A DNA stretch of 64,000 nt from Planctomycetota bacterium (lineage in GTDB: Bacteria; Planctomycetota; Brocadiia; SM23-32; JAKLEA01). The DNA lies in NCBI GenBank assembly GCA_022711755.1, contig JAKLEA010000005.1, positions 62,001 to 126,000 on the forward strand, in the 5' to 3' direction. The notes beneath the pieces are model-generated. The model ran no database searches, was not told the origin of the DNA, and worked only from the letters and a program-made list of their open reading frames with translations. Positions 33,865-41,980 of the stretch are shown here, piece after piece (the stretch's first letter is position 1; each line of letters begins with the position of its first letter). The translations under genes were made by a program, and so were the position numbers.

Positions 33865-33965
33865 GGTAATGGACCAGTGGCGGGCGCGCCGGTTGCGCGA
33901 TTGCCCGTAGGGGCACGTTGCAAATGCCCCTACAGCACCTGGACGCCATTCAGTGACCCATTACC
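33865..33965. repeat. MITE-like nested inverted repeat
   Basis: Outer arms GGTAATGG (33865-33872) and CCATTACC (33958-33965) bracket an inner perfect palindrome GTAGGGGCA/TGCCCCTAC (33907-33915 with 33925-33933). The roughly 101-base element has no coding capacity. Confidence 0.5.
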
Positions 33966-33990
33966 TACCAATTTACTCAATGATATAGTA

Positions 33991-34000
33991 CCCCCCCCCC
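33991..34000. repeat. poly-C tract (10 bases)
   Basis: An uninterrupted run of ten C follows GATATAGTA and precedes GTTCTG, in the gap between divergent genes. Such tracts are prone to slippage and also to sequencing error. Confidence 0.85.
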
Positions 34001-34150
34001 GTTCTGTATTGTCAAGCCTTTTATTAAGAAAAATCTTCACATGTTGCGGCGGAATACGACGCATGGGCATGGGTTGCTTGCGGCTTGCAATGGAAAGGTT
34101 TTTCAAATATGAGATGGCGAATGACGCAGTGATGAAAGGGAGAATGCGAG

Positions 34151-34951
34151 ATGGCGCAGAAGGACAAGCTCAGGCTGGCGCTCATGCGCGGGGTCCCGCG
34201 CAAGTGGGACATGAAGGCGAACTTCGAGGTCTTCCTTGAAATGTCCCGCAAGGCCTCCGGCGAGGGCGCTGACATCTTCGTCACGCCGGAATGCTGGCTG
34301 GACGGGTACGCCGCGCCGGAAAGCGCCTCGACGCCTGGCAGGCTGAAGGAGGTGGCGCAGGATGCGCGCAAGAGCGAATTCCTGCAGGGCGCGGCCGAGA
34401 CGGCGTGGACGGGCCGGATGTGGGTCTGCTTCGGGTTCGTCAGCCTTGAGGACGGCGGGGCCGTCGGCAACGCGGCGGGGCTTTGGAACCGCGAGGGGAA
34501 GCTGATGGGCGTCTACCTCAAGACGCACCTGCAGACGCATGACGTCCAGTTCCGCGCCGGGAACGACCTGCCCGCGTGGGAGACGGAGTTCGGGAAGATC
34601 GGGATCATGATCTGCGCGGATCGGCGCTGGCCGGAAACCGCGCGGACGCTGCGCCTGAAGGGGGCAAGGCTGATACTGAATCCGTCCTACGGCATGTGCC
34701 ACGAGGCGAACGAATGGTGGATGCGCACGAAGGGCTACGAGAACCAGTGCTTCATCGCCTTCGTCCATCCGAAGGTCGGTTTCGTCGTCAACCCGTCCGG
34801 TAATCTGGCTGCGAAGGGGGAAGGCGCGGATCCGGGAATTCTGATCTGCGACGTTGACCTGTCCGAGGCCAGGGACGACAACCATATACGCGACCGCAGG
34901 CCGGAGCTTTACGGGATCATCGCGGAAATGCCAGGCAAGCCCAAGCCCTGA
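34151..34951 (+). CDS. carbon-nitrogen hydrolase (nitrilase superfamily)
   Basis: A 266-aa cytoplasmic enzyme of the usual size for this family, hydrolysing or condensing amides. The catalytic triad is complete: Glu47 in VTPECWLDGY, Lys124 in GVYLKTHLQTH and Cys155 in GIMICADRRWPE; the second structural Glu is also present in RWPETAR. The exact substrate (omega-amide, carbamoyl or other) cannot be told. The stop overlaps the start of the following URO-D-family gene by one base (TGATG), so the two are translationally coupled and probably act in one pathway. No good ribosome site beyond GGGAGA upstream of the ATG. Confidence 0.9.
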   Translation: MAQKDKLRLALMRGVPRKWDMKANFEVFLEMSRKASGEGADIFVTPECWLDGYAAPESASTPGRLKEVAQDARKSEFLQGAAETAWTGRMWVCFGFVSLEDGGAVGNAAGLWNREGKLMGVYLKTHLQTHDVQFRAGNDLPAWETEFGKIGIMICADRRWPETARTLRLKGARLILNPSYGMCHEANEWWMRTKGYENQCFIAFVHPKVGFVVNPSGNLAAKGEGADPGILICDVDLSEARDDNHIRDRRPELYGIIAEMPGKPKP

Positions 34952-36171
34952 TGATGGATACGAACGCGAATATAAACGCGTCGGACGCCGCCGGCGAAAT
35001 GCCGAGAGACGAGGCGTCATTCACGCCGAAGCAAAGGATGCTGAACGCATATCGCGGCGCGTTCTCCGACCGTTATCCCGTCGCGCCCGAGTTCTGGTAT
35101 TACGTTCCGGCGAAGCTGCTGGGCGTTGACTTCATCGAGTTCGAGCGCGACGTTCCGCTCTGGAAGGCGCTTCAGACAACCTTCAGGCATTATGGAACCG
35201 AGGGATGGTGCGTCGCCTTCGCAGACAGGCATTGCGACAACGCCAGGCATTCCTCCGAATGGAGGAGGGAGTCAGACGGGCGCTACATCGCAGTGCATAC
35301 GACGGAATACCAGGGGAGGACTTTCCGGTCGGCTAGGGTTTATGAGAAGGGGAATCCTTCCTGGGCGCTGGAATATCCGGTGAAATCCCCCGCCGACCTG
35401 CCGGCATGGGCTGAGATGGTCATGGATGAACGCGCCATGATTGATTTCTCACAGGCTGTCGCCGCGCATAAAGAGGTTGGCGAGGATTATCTGCTCGAGA
35501 TAATGATCGGTTCGACTTTCTTTGATTTCATCGCGGGCGCGATGGGTTTCGAGGCCGCGCTGGAATGCCTGATGTTCTCACCCGAGAAGGAAATGGAAAG
35601 GCTGCGGCGACGCCACGAGGAATGGCAGGTTGATCTGACGATGCGGGTCTGCGGCGAAACGGCGTTCGAGTCCTTCTTTATTGGCAACGCATATTCGAAC
35701 GACTCCCTCCTTGGTCCGGTCCTCTGGCGCAGGTGGGACAAGCCGGGAATTGAGGCGGTTGCGCGGGAGATTCATCGCGGCGGACGGCTTCTTCACGTCC
35801 ATTTCCACGGGCGGTGCATGGCAAGCGCGGCGGATTTCGCCGGGATGGGACTGGATTGCGTCTGTCCGTTCGAGAGGCCGCCCGGCGGGGACGTGGCCGG
35901 GCTGGAGGGATTGGCAAAAATCAGGGAACTTCTGCGCGGGCGCGTGACGATGAACGGCAACGTCCATACGGTTGATACGCTCATACGCGGCAGGCCGGCG
36001 GACGCGGTCCGGGAAGTCCGAGAGATAAAGGAGGCATTTGCCGGGGAGCCGAGGCTGATAATCGGAACGGGGGATCAGGTCGGTCGCGAGACGCCGGAGG
36101 AGAACATCGCGGCGATGATTGAGGAGGGGCTACAACCCCCTCAATCACATAGAACAGGACTGACTGAATGA
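34951..36171 (+). CDS. uroporphyrinogen decarboxylase-family protein (copy 2)
   Basis: A 406-aa URO-D/methyltransferase-superfamily protein. TPKQRMLNAYRGAFSDRYPVAPEFWYY is the family N-terminus; the middle has EIMIGSTFFDFIAGAMGFEAALECLMFSPEKEMERL; the C-terminus has LAKIRELLRGRVTMNGNVHTVDTLIRG...EPRLIIGTGDQVGRETPEENIAAM, matching the corrinoid methyltransferase end in which GD-Q-V-TP-ENI recurs. The zinc site reads HFHGRCMA instead of HxCG. Coupled by TGATG to the amidohydrolase. Converges with the metallophosphatase, only 3 bases separating the stops. A palindrome at 36118-36145 within the last codons may serve as a terminator. Substrate unknown. Confidence 0.82.
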   Translation: MMDTNANINASDAAGEMPRDEASFTPKQRMLNAYRGAFSDRYPVAPEFWYYVPAKLLGVDFIEFERDVPLWKALQTTFRHYGTEGWCVAFADRHCDNARHSSEWRRESDGRYIAVHTTEYQGRTFRSARVYEKGNPSWALEYPVKSPADLPAWAEMVMDERAMIDFSQAVAAHKEVGEDYLLEIMIGSTFFDFIAGAMGFEAALECLMFSPEKEMERLRRRHEEWQVDLTMRVCGETAFESFFIGNAYSNDSLLGPVLWRRWDKPGIEAVAREIHRGGRLLHVHFHGRCMASAADFAGMGLDCVCPFERPPGGDVAGLEGLAKIRELLRGRVTMNGNVHTVDTLIRGRPADAVREVREIKEAFAGEPRLIIGTGDQVGRETPEENIAAMIEEGLQPPQSHRTGLTE

Positions 36172-36174
36172 TGA

Positions 36175-37233
36175 TTATCTATCGCTTGCCAAACCTATTC
36201 TGCGAGATCGTATCCCGGCAGCGACAAGTATAACAAGACCCGCCGCGGTCAGGGCAGCGGCTATCACAAGAACCAGAACGTCGGGGTAGTTCACGCGGAC
36301 GGTATATTCCACGTAGTCAGTATTTATCCGATCCGGGATGTCGTGCTTTGTGACTGTGAACTTCCCGTCCCGGTCAACATCGCAGATGAGGTAGTGGTAT
36401 CCGAACCCCTCCCCCCCTTCAAGCTCTGCGCCGGCGCCGCCGGTGATGAACATGGGGATGCCCCCGATGCCGCCTTCCAGATACCCGTGTATGTGCCCTG
36501 CGAAGACGCAGCTAACATCGCGCGATTTGAGAATGCGGATAAGCTCCTCTCCGCCTTTCTTAACCGCCCTGTCCTTGCCGGGGCGGGGATCGAGGGGGGG
36601 ATAATGGGTGAAGACGAAACAGAGGCGATAATCCTTCCGCTTCGCCTCCAGCGTTGAGTCGAGCCATTTCAGATCATCTGGATTGCAGACGTCTGCGGAG
36701 TTATCGAAGGCGACGAACAGCGCGTCGGCAAAAGAGAACCAGTAGCGTCGCGGGCCGAATGCGCGGGTATAAAGCTTGAACATGTCCTCTTCGTTTGTCG
36801 CCGTCAGGTCAATATCGTGGTTGCCGGGAACCGGGCAGAAGGCGGCGGAGGGATCGGCCTCGTGCAGCTCGTGCAGGAGCCAGTCATACTGTCGCTCTTC
36901 GCATCGCTTCACAAGGTCGCCTGTGTGAAGAATCAGGCGGGCTTTTCCGGCTTTTATCCCTGCCAATACGTCTTCAAAAACGCGCATGTTGCCGCGGTTG
37001 TCGCCGACGATTGCGAATCGGAACGGGGCCTTTACCTTTAGCGTTTCGTTTGCGGGGGGCAGGATGGCCGCCGGCGTTCCCGAGAAAAAGACGAGCCATA
37101 TCGAATGGGCGGCAAGGAGGGCAATATTTGCGCACAGGCACGCGACTCCCGCCCTTATCAGCCACTTGTTAAGTCCGGAAGTCGGAGAGCGAAACTCAGC
37201 GTTGGCCTGTTCCGGTTTCAATCTTTCTTCCAT
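36175..37233 (-). CDS. membrane-anchored metallophosphoesterase
   Basis: A 352-aa calcineurin-like phosphoesterase. One N-terminal helix (about residues 23-43) and one C-terminal helix (VLVLVIAAALTAAGLVILVA) anchor it. The metal motifs are all present: AIVGDNRG, LHTGDLV, PVPGNHDID, FVFTHYPP and VFAGHIHG. The domain faces the periplasm if the N-terminal helix acts as an uncleaved signal anchor. The start at 37233 follows GGAGG; a longer frame from 37302 would overlap arnD. It sits 40 bases downstream of arnD on the same strand, so it may remove phosphate from undecaprenyl (pyro)phosphate or a lipid A intermediate, but that is a guess from position. Confidence 0.88.
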   Translation of the reverse strand: MEERLKPEQANAEFRSPTSGLNKWLIRAGVACLCANIALLAAHSIWLVFFSGTPAAILPPANETLKVKAPFRFAIVGDNRGNMRVFEDVLAGIKAGKARLILHTGDLVKRCEERQYDWLLHELHEADPSAAFCPVPGNHDIDLTATNEEDMFKLYTRAFGPRRYWFSFADALFVAFDNSADVCNPDDLKWLDSTLEAKRKDYRLCFVFTHYPPLDPRPGKDRAVKKGGEELIRILKSRDVSCVFAGHIHGYLEGGIGGIPMFITGGAGAELEGGEGFGYHYLICDVDRDGKFTVTKHDIPDRINTDYVEYTVRVNYPDVLVLVIAAALTAAGLVILVAAGIRSRRIGLASDR

Positions 37234-37273
37234 CCGGCATTTGCCTCCGTGAAGTGCTTTCGGGTCAATGGGT

Positions 37274-38194
37274 TTATGGATTATTATCCGGAGCGAAGAC
37301 AAGCCCTGAGCGCCCGGGCAATTCTCTCCGCGCGGCGCGGACAGTCGGCGGGCCGGGATTGCGCGAGGATAGATCGGAAGCCCATTCCCGCATCGTTATG
37401 ACGTGCGTTCCGGACTCAGCCATCACACGAAGCATGGCTCGCAGGAATCCGTTATATACCCCCCCCTCGACTTCCGCGTGGAGCGGGATGACGGACGTTT
37501 CGACTCCGGGCTGGGGAGTCAGAACCCGGCGGACGCATTCCGCCTCGTCGCGAAGTCCCTGTGTGAGCAGTTCTTCAAGGCAGGGCTGGGTTGTTGGAAT
37601 CTGGAGCGTCGTAGAGCGATATCCGTCGAAGACCGGGTAACACGGCGCGCCTGATCGCATGTCGCTTGCGTATCGCAGCCCCAGAGAATCCTGAATACGC
37701 AGGCTTGACGCCGTGGCGAACCACGCCGGCGCTCCAACGGCCTCCGGTCTGTGCCCGAGCGCCTTCTCATATGCGTCGAATGATCGCGCGAACTCTCCCC
37801 TGATGCGGTTCTCGCCAAGGCGGTCGAGGTGATCCTGCCAGAGACGGTGGTCCCATGCGTGGACGGCGGTCTCGTGCCCTTCAGTTTCAATCCTACGGAC
37901 GATATCCGGAAATCCGGCGGCAATCGGGCGGGCCGGCAGGAGCGTGCCGGACAGGACAGTGCGCCAGCCGTAGAGCTTCGGCGCGCCGGTCCTGACCATC
38001 TTCTTCAGAAAGCCTTTGCGTCGGAAAATGTTCCAGATTGCCTTGCCGGAGTTATCGGGACCGAATGCCAGGAAGAACGTCGCGCGGACGCCGAATTCCT
38101 TGAAAGTCTCCAAAAGGCGAGGGACTCCGTCGCGCATCCCGTCATGGGTGTCAACGTCCACTTTCAGGCAGCAGGTCTGCGGTTGTCGAGTCAT
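37274..38194 (-). CDS. arnD: 4-deoxy-4-formamido-L-arabinose-phosphoundecaprenol deformylase
   Basis: A 306-aa NodB-type polysaccharide deacetylase that strikingly follows ArnD: LKVDVDTHDGMRDGVPRLLETF (metal-binding Asp pair), RATFFLAFGPDNSGKAIWNIF, MVRTGAPKLYGWRTVLSGTLLPARPI and GHETAVHAWDHRLWQDHL (metal-binding His residues). ArnD removes the formyl group from undecaprenyl-phosphate-L-Ara4FN after ArnC, on the cytoplasmic membrane. The start overlaps the arnT stop by 4 bases (38191-38194), so the two are coupled. In E. coli arnD precedes arnT; here the order is reversed. Confidence 0.93.
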   Translation of the reverse strand: MTRQPQTCCLKVDVDTHDGMRDGVPRLLETFKEFGVRATFFLAFGPDNSGKAIWNIFRRKGFLKKMVRTGAPKLYGWRTVLSGTLLPARPIAAGFPDIVRRIETEGHETAVHAWDHRLWQDHLDRLGENRIRGEFARSFDAYEKALGHRPEAVGAPAWFATASSLRIQDSLGLRYASDMRSGAPCYPVFDGYRSTTLQIPTTQPCLEELLTQGLRDEAECVRRVLTPQPGVETSVIPLHAEVEGGVYNGFLRAMLRVMAESGTHVITMREWASDLSSRNPGPPTVRAARRELPGRSGLVFAPDNNP

Positions 38195-40008
38195 TGGCTT
38201 CGACCATCCGGCCCTGTGGTTTCTTCCGTTCCCGAAGGCGGGGGGGGGATCTCATCTTTGCCGAACGCGAAAAGGCAGTAGATGCGGCTCTTGCTGTAGC
38301 GCCAGTTATCCACAGGGCGCAGGCGCTTGACGATGTCTTCCGGCAGATATTTCAAATTTCGCTTGATGAGGAGAAGATGCCCGCCGGGGTTGTCCTCGAT
38401 CAAGCGCTGAAGCTCCGCGGCGTCGTTCGTGTTCTTCGCGACAGCGCCGGTGTCATATGGAATTGCTCCCATGGTGGTCTCGTCCAGCTTGAAGCCGATA
38501 AGGGGGCGCGAAACGGCGTCGGCCCTGATGAGTCCGGCGGTCATATGGTGCAGGTTCTTCATCGGGTCGAGCATTCTGAAGAGAACCGATCCTTCGAGCG
38601 CGTAAGCCGCTAGCATCATCCAGGCTGCGATGGGAAGGATCACTGCGGGGCGGCTCCGGCGTAACCGAAACCCCCATATGGTGAGCGGAAGTATTACCGC
38701 TCCGGCTGCGAAGTGCGAGATGACGACAGCGGGGGCGGACGGCGTGTAATGCGCGTCGCTTCCGGCCAGTTCCAGAATCCTGCCGCCGGCGAAATAAGCG
38801 GCCAGCAGAGCCGCCGTGGCCCCGACAAATGCGATGCCCGGCAGCGCAAACAACACGACACCGGTCGTCGTGTCGAGCTTGCCGGGTTCGGACTCACTTG
38901 AGGCCGACGCGATCCACATTCCGATAACCGCGCCGAAGGGCGCGAGGCACGGGAGAAGGTAGAGAGTGCGCTTTGTTTCGGGTATCGAGAGGAAAACGAT
39001 GGTCAGGGGAAGGATTGACGCGAGGAAGAGAATAGCCGGACGGTTCCAACTTTCCGGGAGTTTGCCGCGCCTGAGCCACTGTATGAGGGCTGGAATCGCC
39101 GCAAGCCAGGGGAGGACCTCGACGACGCTGTTTGCGTAATACCAGATCGGGCGTTTGTGTCCGGTCGGGTAGCCGCCTTCTTTCACGGCAATGATCCGGT
39201 TGAGGATGTTGCCCGTGGCGAATTCATCGAAAACCCCGCCGCCGCGTTTGTAAAGCATATAAGGCCATGCTGCGCAGAAGACTGCAAGCGCAACCGCGCC
39301 GGGGACGTGCGCCCATGAGCGCATAAGGTCCCATCTTTTCCCGACGAGCGCGGCGGTTCCGCACGGCACGGCGATGAGAATCGGCCCTATCGGCCCTTTG
39401 ACCAGGAACGCCATGCCGGCCGCCAGGTAAATCGTCAGGACATGGATTGCCGGAGGGGCTGCGCGCCTGCCGGATTCATCCGGCGGATTACAGTAGGCCG
39501 CCATGACGAATCCGCGATATCCGAGCAGGACGAAAACCGCAAGCCAGGGGTCAACGATCACGCGATGGAAGTTGTAGTAAAACCCGCTCATCGTCGCAGT
39601 GACGAGCGCGGCCATGAGTCCGCCAAAAGGATTGGAAAGGCGATTCGCAAGATCGAATATCAGCAGAAGCGATGCGATTCCGGCGACGGCGCTGGTCAGC
39701 CTGGCCACGCCGTCGGAAACCCCGAACATGCGGTAAAGGACCGTCATCGCCCACCAGTAAAGCGGTGGTTTCTCGACGAACGGATCCCCGGCCACTGTCG
39801 GTACAAGGTAATCGCCGGAGGCCAGCATCCAGCGCCCGACCTCGGCGTCGCGCGGCTCGTCCGGGGTCCAGAGCGAATGATCGAACACGCCGAATAATGA
39901 AATAAAGAGGCTTGCGAGCAGGGCGGCGGCGAAATAACGCCGGCCGCTCCAACCCCGGTTCTGACCGGCCAGCGCCGGGCCAAGTTCAGCGATCAGGCCG
40001 GCGGACAT
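38191..40008 (-). CDS. arnT: ArnT-like 4-amino-4-deoxy-L-arabinose transferase
   Basis: A 605-aa inner-membrane GT83 enzyme with about a dozen helices. FGVFDHSLWTPDEPRDAEVGRWML carries the conserved periplasmic Asp/Glu residues, followed by GDYLVPTVAGDPFVEKPPLYWWAM, and the FVKGPIGP and FLSIPETKRTLYLLPCLAPFG segments typical of ArnT. It transfers L-Ara4N from undecaprenyl phosphate to lipid A phosphates, giving polymyxin resistance where studied. The start at 40008 (MSAGLIAELG) has GGGGGAG 6 bases upstream and overlaps the end of the decarboxylase gene by 16 bases. A frame beginning at 40107 is less likely. The presence of arnA-D homologues in the same operon supports Ara4N rather than another sugar. 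Confidence 0.9.
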   Translation of the reverse strand: MSAGLIAELGPALAGQNRGWSGRRYFAAALLASLFISLFGVFDHSLWTPDEPRDAEVGRWMLASGDYLVPTVAGDPFVEKPPLYWWAMTVLYRMFGVSDGVARLTSAVAGIASLLLIFDLANRLSNPFGGLMAALVTATMSGFYYNFHRVIVDPWLAVFVLLGYRGFVMAAYCNPPDESGRRAAPPAIHVLTIYLAAGMAFLVKGPIGPILIAVPCGTAALVGKRWDLMRSWAHVPGAVALAVFCAAWPYMLYKRGGGVFDEFATGNILNRIIAVKEGGYPTGHKRPIWYYANSVVEVLPWLAAIPALIQWLRRGKLPESWNRPAILFLASILPLTIVFLSIPETKRTLYLLPCLAPFGAVIGMWIASASSESEPGKLDTTTGVVLFALPGIAFVGATAALLAAYFAGGRILELAGSDAHYTPSAPAVVISHFAAGAVILPLTIWGFRLRRSRPAVILPIAAWMMLAAYALEGSVLFRMLDPMKNLHHMTAGLIRADAVSRPLIGFKLDETTMGAIPYDTGAVAKNTNDAAELQRLIEDNPGGHLLLIKRNLKYLPEDIVKRLRPVDNWRYSKSRIYCLFAFGKDEIPPPPSGTEETTGPDGRSQ

Positions 40009-41054
40009 GGCTTCTCCCCCGCCGAATGGCCGTTCCCAGGGCGGCGTATTACGTAGTATTCGATGGTCCGCCGCAGCGCCTCGCGCAGGGGGACCGTCGG
40101 TTCCCATCCCAGACGCGTCCGCGCGTTGCCGATGTCCGGCACGCGGGTCTTCATGTCCTGATAATCCGAACCGTAATACTTGCCGGCGGAGACGTCCTCG
40201 ATGCGCGCGGTCTCCTTGATATTTTCGTAACCTTTGAACTGCGACAGGACGTCAACCATTTCCAGCGCAAGCTCCCGGATCGAGCAATCGTTGCCGGGAT
40301 TGCCGATGTTGAAGATGCGTCCGGACGCGCAGTCGCCCTTGTTGACGATGATTCGCATGAGCGCCTCAATGCCGTCGTCAATGTAGGTGAACGAGCGTCT
40401 TTGCCTGCCGCCGTCAACGAGATTGAGCGTCTCCCCGCGAAGAAGGTGGCCGAGGAACTGCGTGACGACGCGGCTGCTGCCCTCTTTCGGCGCGTCAATG
40501 TCGTCAAGGTTCGGGCCGATCCAGTTGAAAGGCCGGAACAGCGTGAAACGCAGGTTCTCCTGCTGCCCGTAGGCCCAGATGACGCGATCAAGCATCTGCT
40601 TCGCGCAGGCATAAATCCAGCGTTGCTTCGATATCGGGCCGAGAACGAGCGGGCTTGTCTCCTCGCTGAACTGGTCGTCCGGGCACATCCCGTAGACTTC
40701 CGATGTCGAGGGGAAGATTAACCGCGTGTCGTACTTCACGGCCTGCCTGATGACGCGCAGATTCTCCTCGAAGTCAAGCTCGAAGACGCGCAGCGGGGCT
40801 TCAACATACGTTTTCGGCGTAGCGATGGCGACGAGCGGAAGGAGCGCGTCACATTTCTTGACGTGGTACTCGATCCACTCGCGGTTGATCGCGATGTCGC
40901 CCTCGAGGAACTTGAACCTGGGGTGGCCCAGGAAACCGGACACCCGATCGGAACTGAGGTCCATCCCATAGACCTGCCAGTCCGTGTCGTTCATGATCCG
41001 GCCCGTCAGGGAATGGCCGATGAACCCGTTGACGCCGAGTATGAGTACCTTCAT
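39993..41054 (-). CDS. arnA: UDP-glucuronate oxidative decarboxylase (ArnA C-terminal half, separate gene)
   Basis: A 353-aa extended short-chain dehydrogenase. VLILGVNGFIGHSLTGRI is the NAD-binding GxxGxxG, IFPSTSEVYGM supplies the Ser/Thr, and the catalytic YxxxK is IYACAKQML. GWIGPNLDDIDAPKEGSSRVVTQFLGHLLRGE is close to the ArnA decarboxylase domain. It oxidises UDP-glucuronate to UDP-Ara4O with loss of CO2. In E. coli this domain is fused behind the formyltransferase; here it is a free protein, encoded 17 bases after the formyltransferase gene. The start at 41054 is preferred over 41114, whose added residues lack family character. Confidence 0.93.
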   Translation of the reverse strand: MKVLILGVNGFIGHSLTGRIMNDTDWQVYGMDLSSDRVSGFLGHPRFKFLEGDIAINREWIEYHVKKCDALLPLVAIATPKTYVEAPLRVFELDFEENLRVIRQAVKYDTRLIFPSTSEVYGMCPDDQFSEETSPLVLGPISKQRWIYACAKQMLDRVIWAYGQQENLRFTLFRPFNWIGPNLDDIDAPKEGSSRVVTQFLGHLLRGETLNLVDGGRQRRSFTYIDDGIEALMRIIVNKGDCASGRIFNIGNPGNDCSIRELALEMVDVLSQFKGYENIKETARIEDVSAGKYYGSDYQDMKTRVPDIGNARTRLGWEPTVPLREALRRTIEYYVIRRPGNGHSAGEKPCPPA

Positions 41055-41071
41055 GGAGTTGCGTCCTTTCG

Positions 41072-41980
41072 TCAGCCTCTCTGGTTTCCAAGCATCATCC
41101 CCTCCTTGAGGCAACTGCCCGGCGGGAGGGAGTAGGCGATGAGTTCAAGCAGCCCGTCGCCGGTTCCGACCAGAATCCTGCCTTCGTCAAAAACAACTTT
41201 TCCCGGGCGCAACGCGCCCGATTGGGCGCGTGAATCACGGGGTGTTGAGAAATAGACCATGACTCGCCCTGCCTCGGATTCCGTGAACGCCCCCGGCCAG
41301 GGGGGGGCTACGGCCCGGACCAGGTTGTGGATTTCCCGCGCCGGACGGGACCAGTCAATGCGCCCGTCCTCCGGCCTTCTCCCCCCGAACTTTGTGGCAA
41401 GCGAATCGTCCTGCTTTATCCTGGGAGCGGTTCCGTTGAGGATGCCGTCAAGACTCCCTGAGAGGGCCTTCTCAAGAGCCGGAAGCAGCTTGTAATAGAG
41501 AATGATCGCCGTGTCGTCCGGACCGATCCTGACGCGCTCCTGGGCGATGATGTCGCCGGCGTCGGCGCGCGGGACGATGTAATGAAGCGTCATGCCGGAT
41601 TCCGTCTCACCGTGAACCAGTTGCCAGTTGACTGGGCATCTCCCGCGGTACTTCGGCAGGAGAGAGCCGTGCGCGTTCACGCAGCCGAAACGCGGAATCC
41701 CGATGATGGGAGGCTTGATGATGTGGCGGTAATAAAAGCTGAAGACAACATCGGGAGCGATGGAGCGCAGTCGCGCGACCCATTCCGGGGCGTTGATGTC
41801 CTCCGTGATATGAGTCTGAATCCCTTTTGAGCGGGCCAACTCCGCCACGGAGCCGAACCAGCAGTTTTCGCCTGGATTGTCCTCGTAGGTGAAGACTGCG
41901 GCGACGTCAACGCCGCGCTCGATGAGGACGCGAAGGCCGAGACAGCCGATTTCGTGATATGCCAGCGCGACGACGCTCAT
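41072..41980 (-). CDS. arnA: UDP-L-Ara4N formyltransferase (ArnA N-terminal half, separate gene)
   Basis: A 302-aa formyl-THF-dependent transferase matching the N-terminal domain of ArnA in size and sequence. The catalytic Asn-His-Asp triad is visible as VNAHGSLLPKYRG and DAGDIIAQ. AYHEIGCLGLRVLI and FTYEDNPGENCWFGSVAELA match the ArnA opening, and DGRIDWSRPAREIHNLVRAVAPPWPGAF ends the catalytic domain. It adds the formyl group to UDP-L-Ara4N before transfer by ArnC. The ATG overlaps the arnC stop by 4 bases. The C-terminal OB-like part (about 215-302) is present. Confidence 0.93.
   Translation of the reverse strand: MSVVALAYHEIGCLGLRVLIERGVDVAAVFTYEDNPGENCWFGSVAELARSKGIQTHITEDINAPEWVARLRSIAPDVVFSFYYRHIIKPPIIGIPRFGCVNAHGSLLPKYRGRCPVNWQLVHGETESGMTLHYIVPRADAGDIIAQERVRIGPDDTAIILYYKLLPALEKALSGSLDGILNGTAPRIKQDDSLATKFGGRRPEDGRIDWSRPAREIHNLVRAVAPPWPGAFTESEAGRVMVYFSTPRDSRAQSGALRPGKVVFDEGRILVGTGDGLLELIAYSLPPGSCLKEGMMLGNQRG

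Larger units (their letters stand above)
33837..34150. other. intergenic region between divergent FG-GAP and amidohydrolase genes
   Basis: Apart from the nested inverted repeat (33865-33965) and the C10 tract (33991-34000), an AT-rich stretch at 34001-34060 may contain the promoter of the plus-strand amidohydrolase, though no clear -35/-10 pair stands out. Confidence 0.5.

Noticed and set aside
36118..36145. Possible bidirectional terminator ATTGAG..CTCAAT at the end of the second URO-D gene
   Set aside because: The stem has a bulge and no T-run, and lies within coding sequence; left as a remark only.
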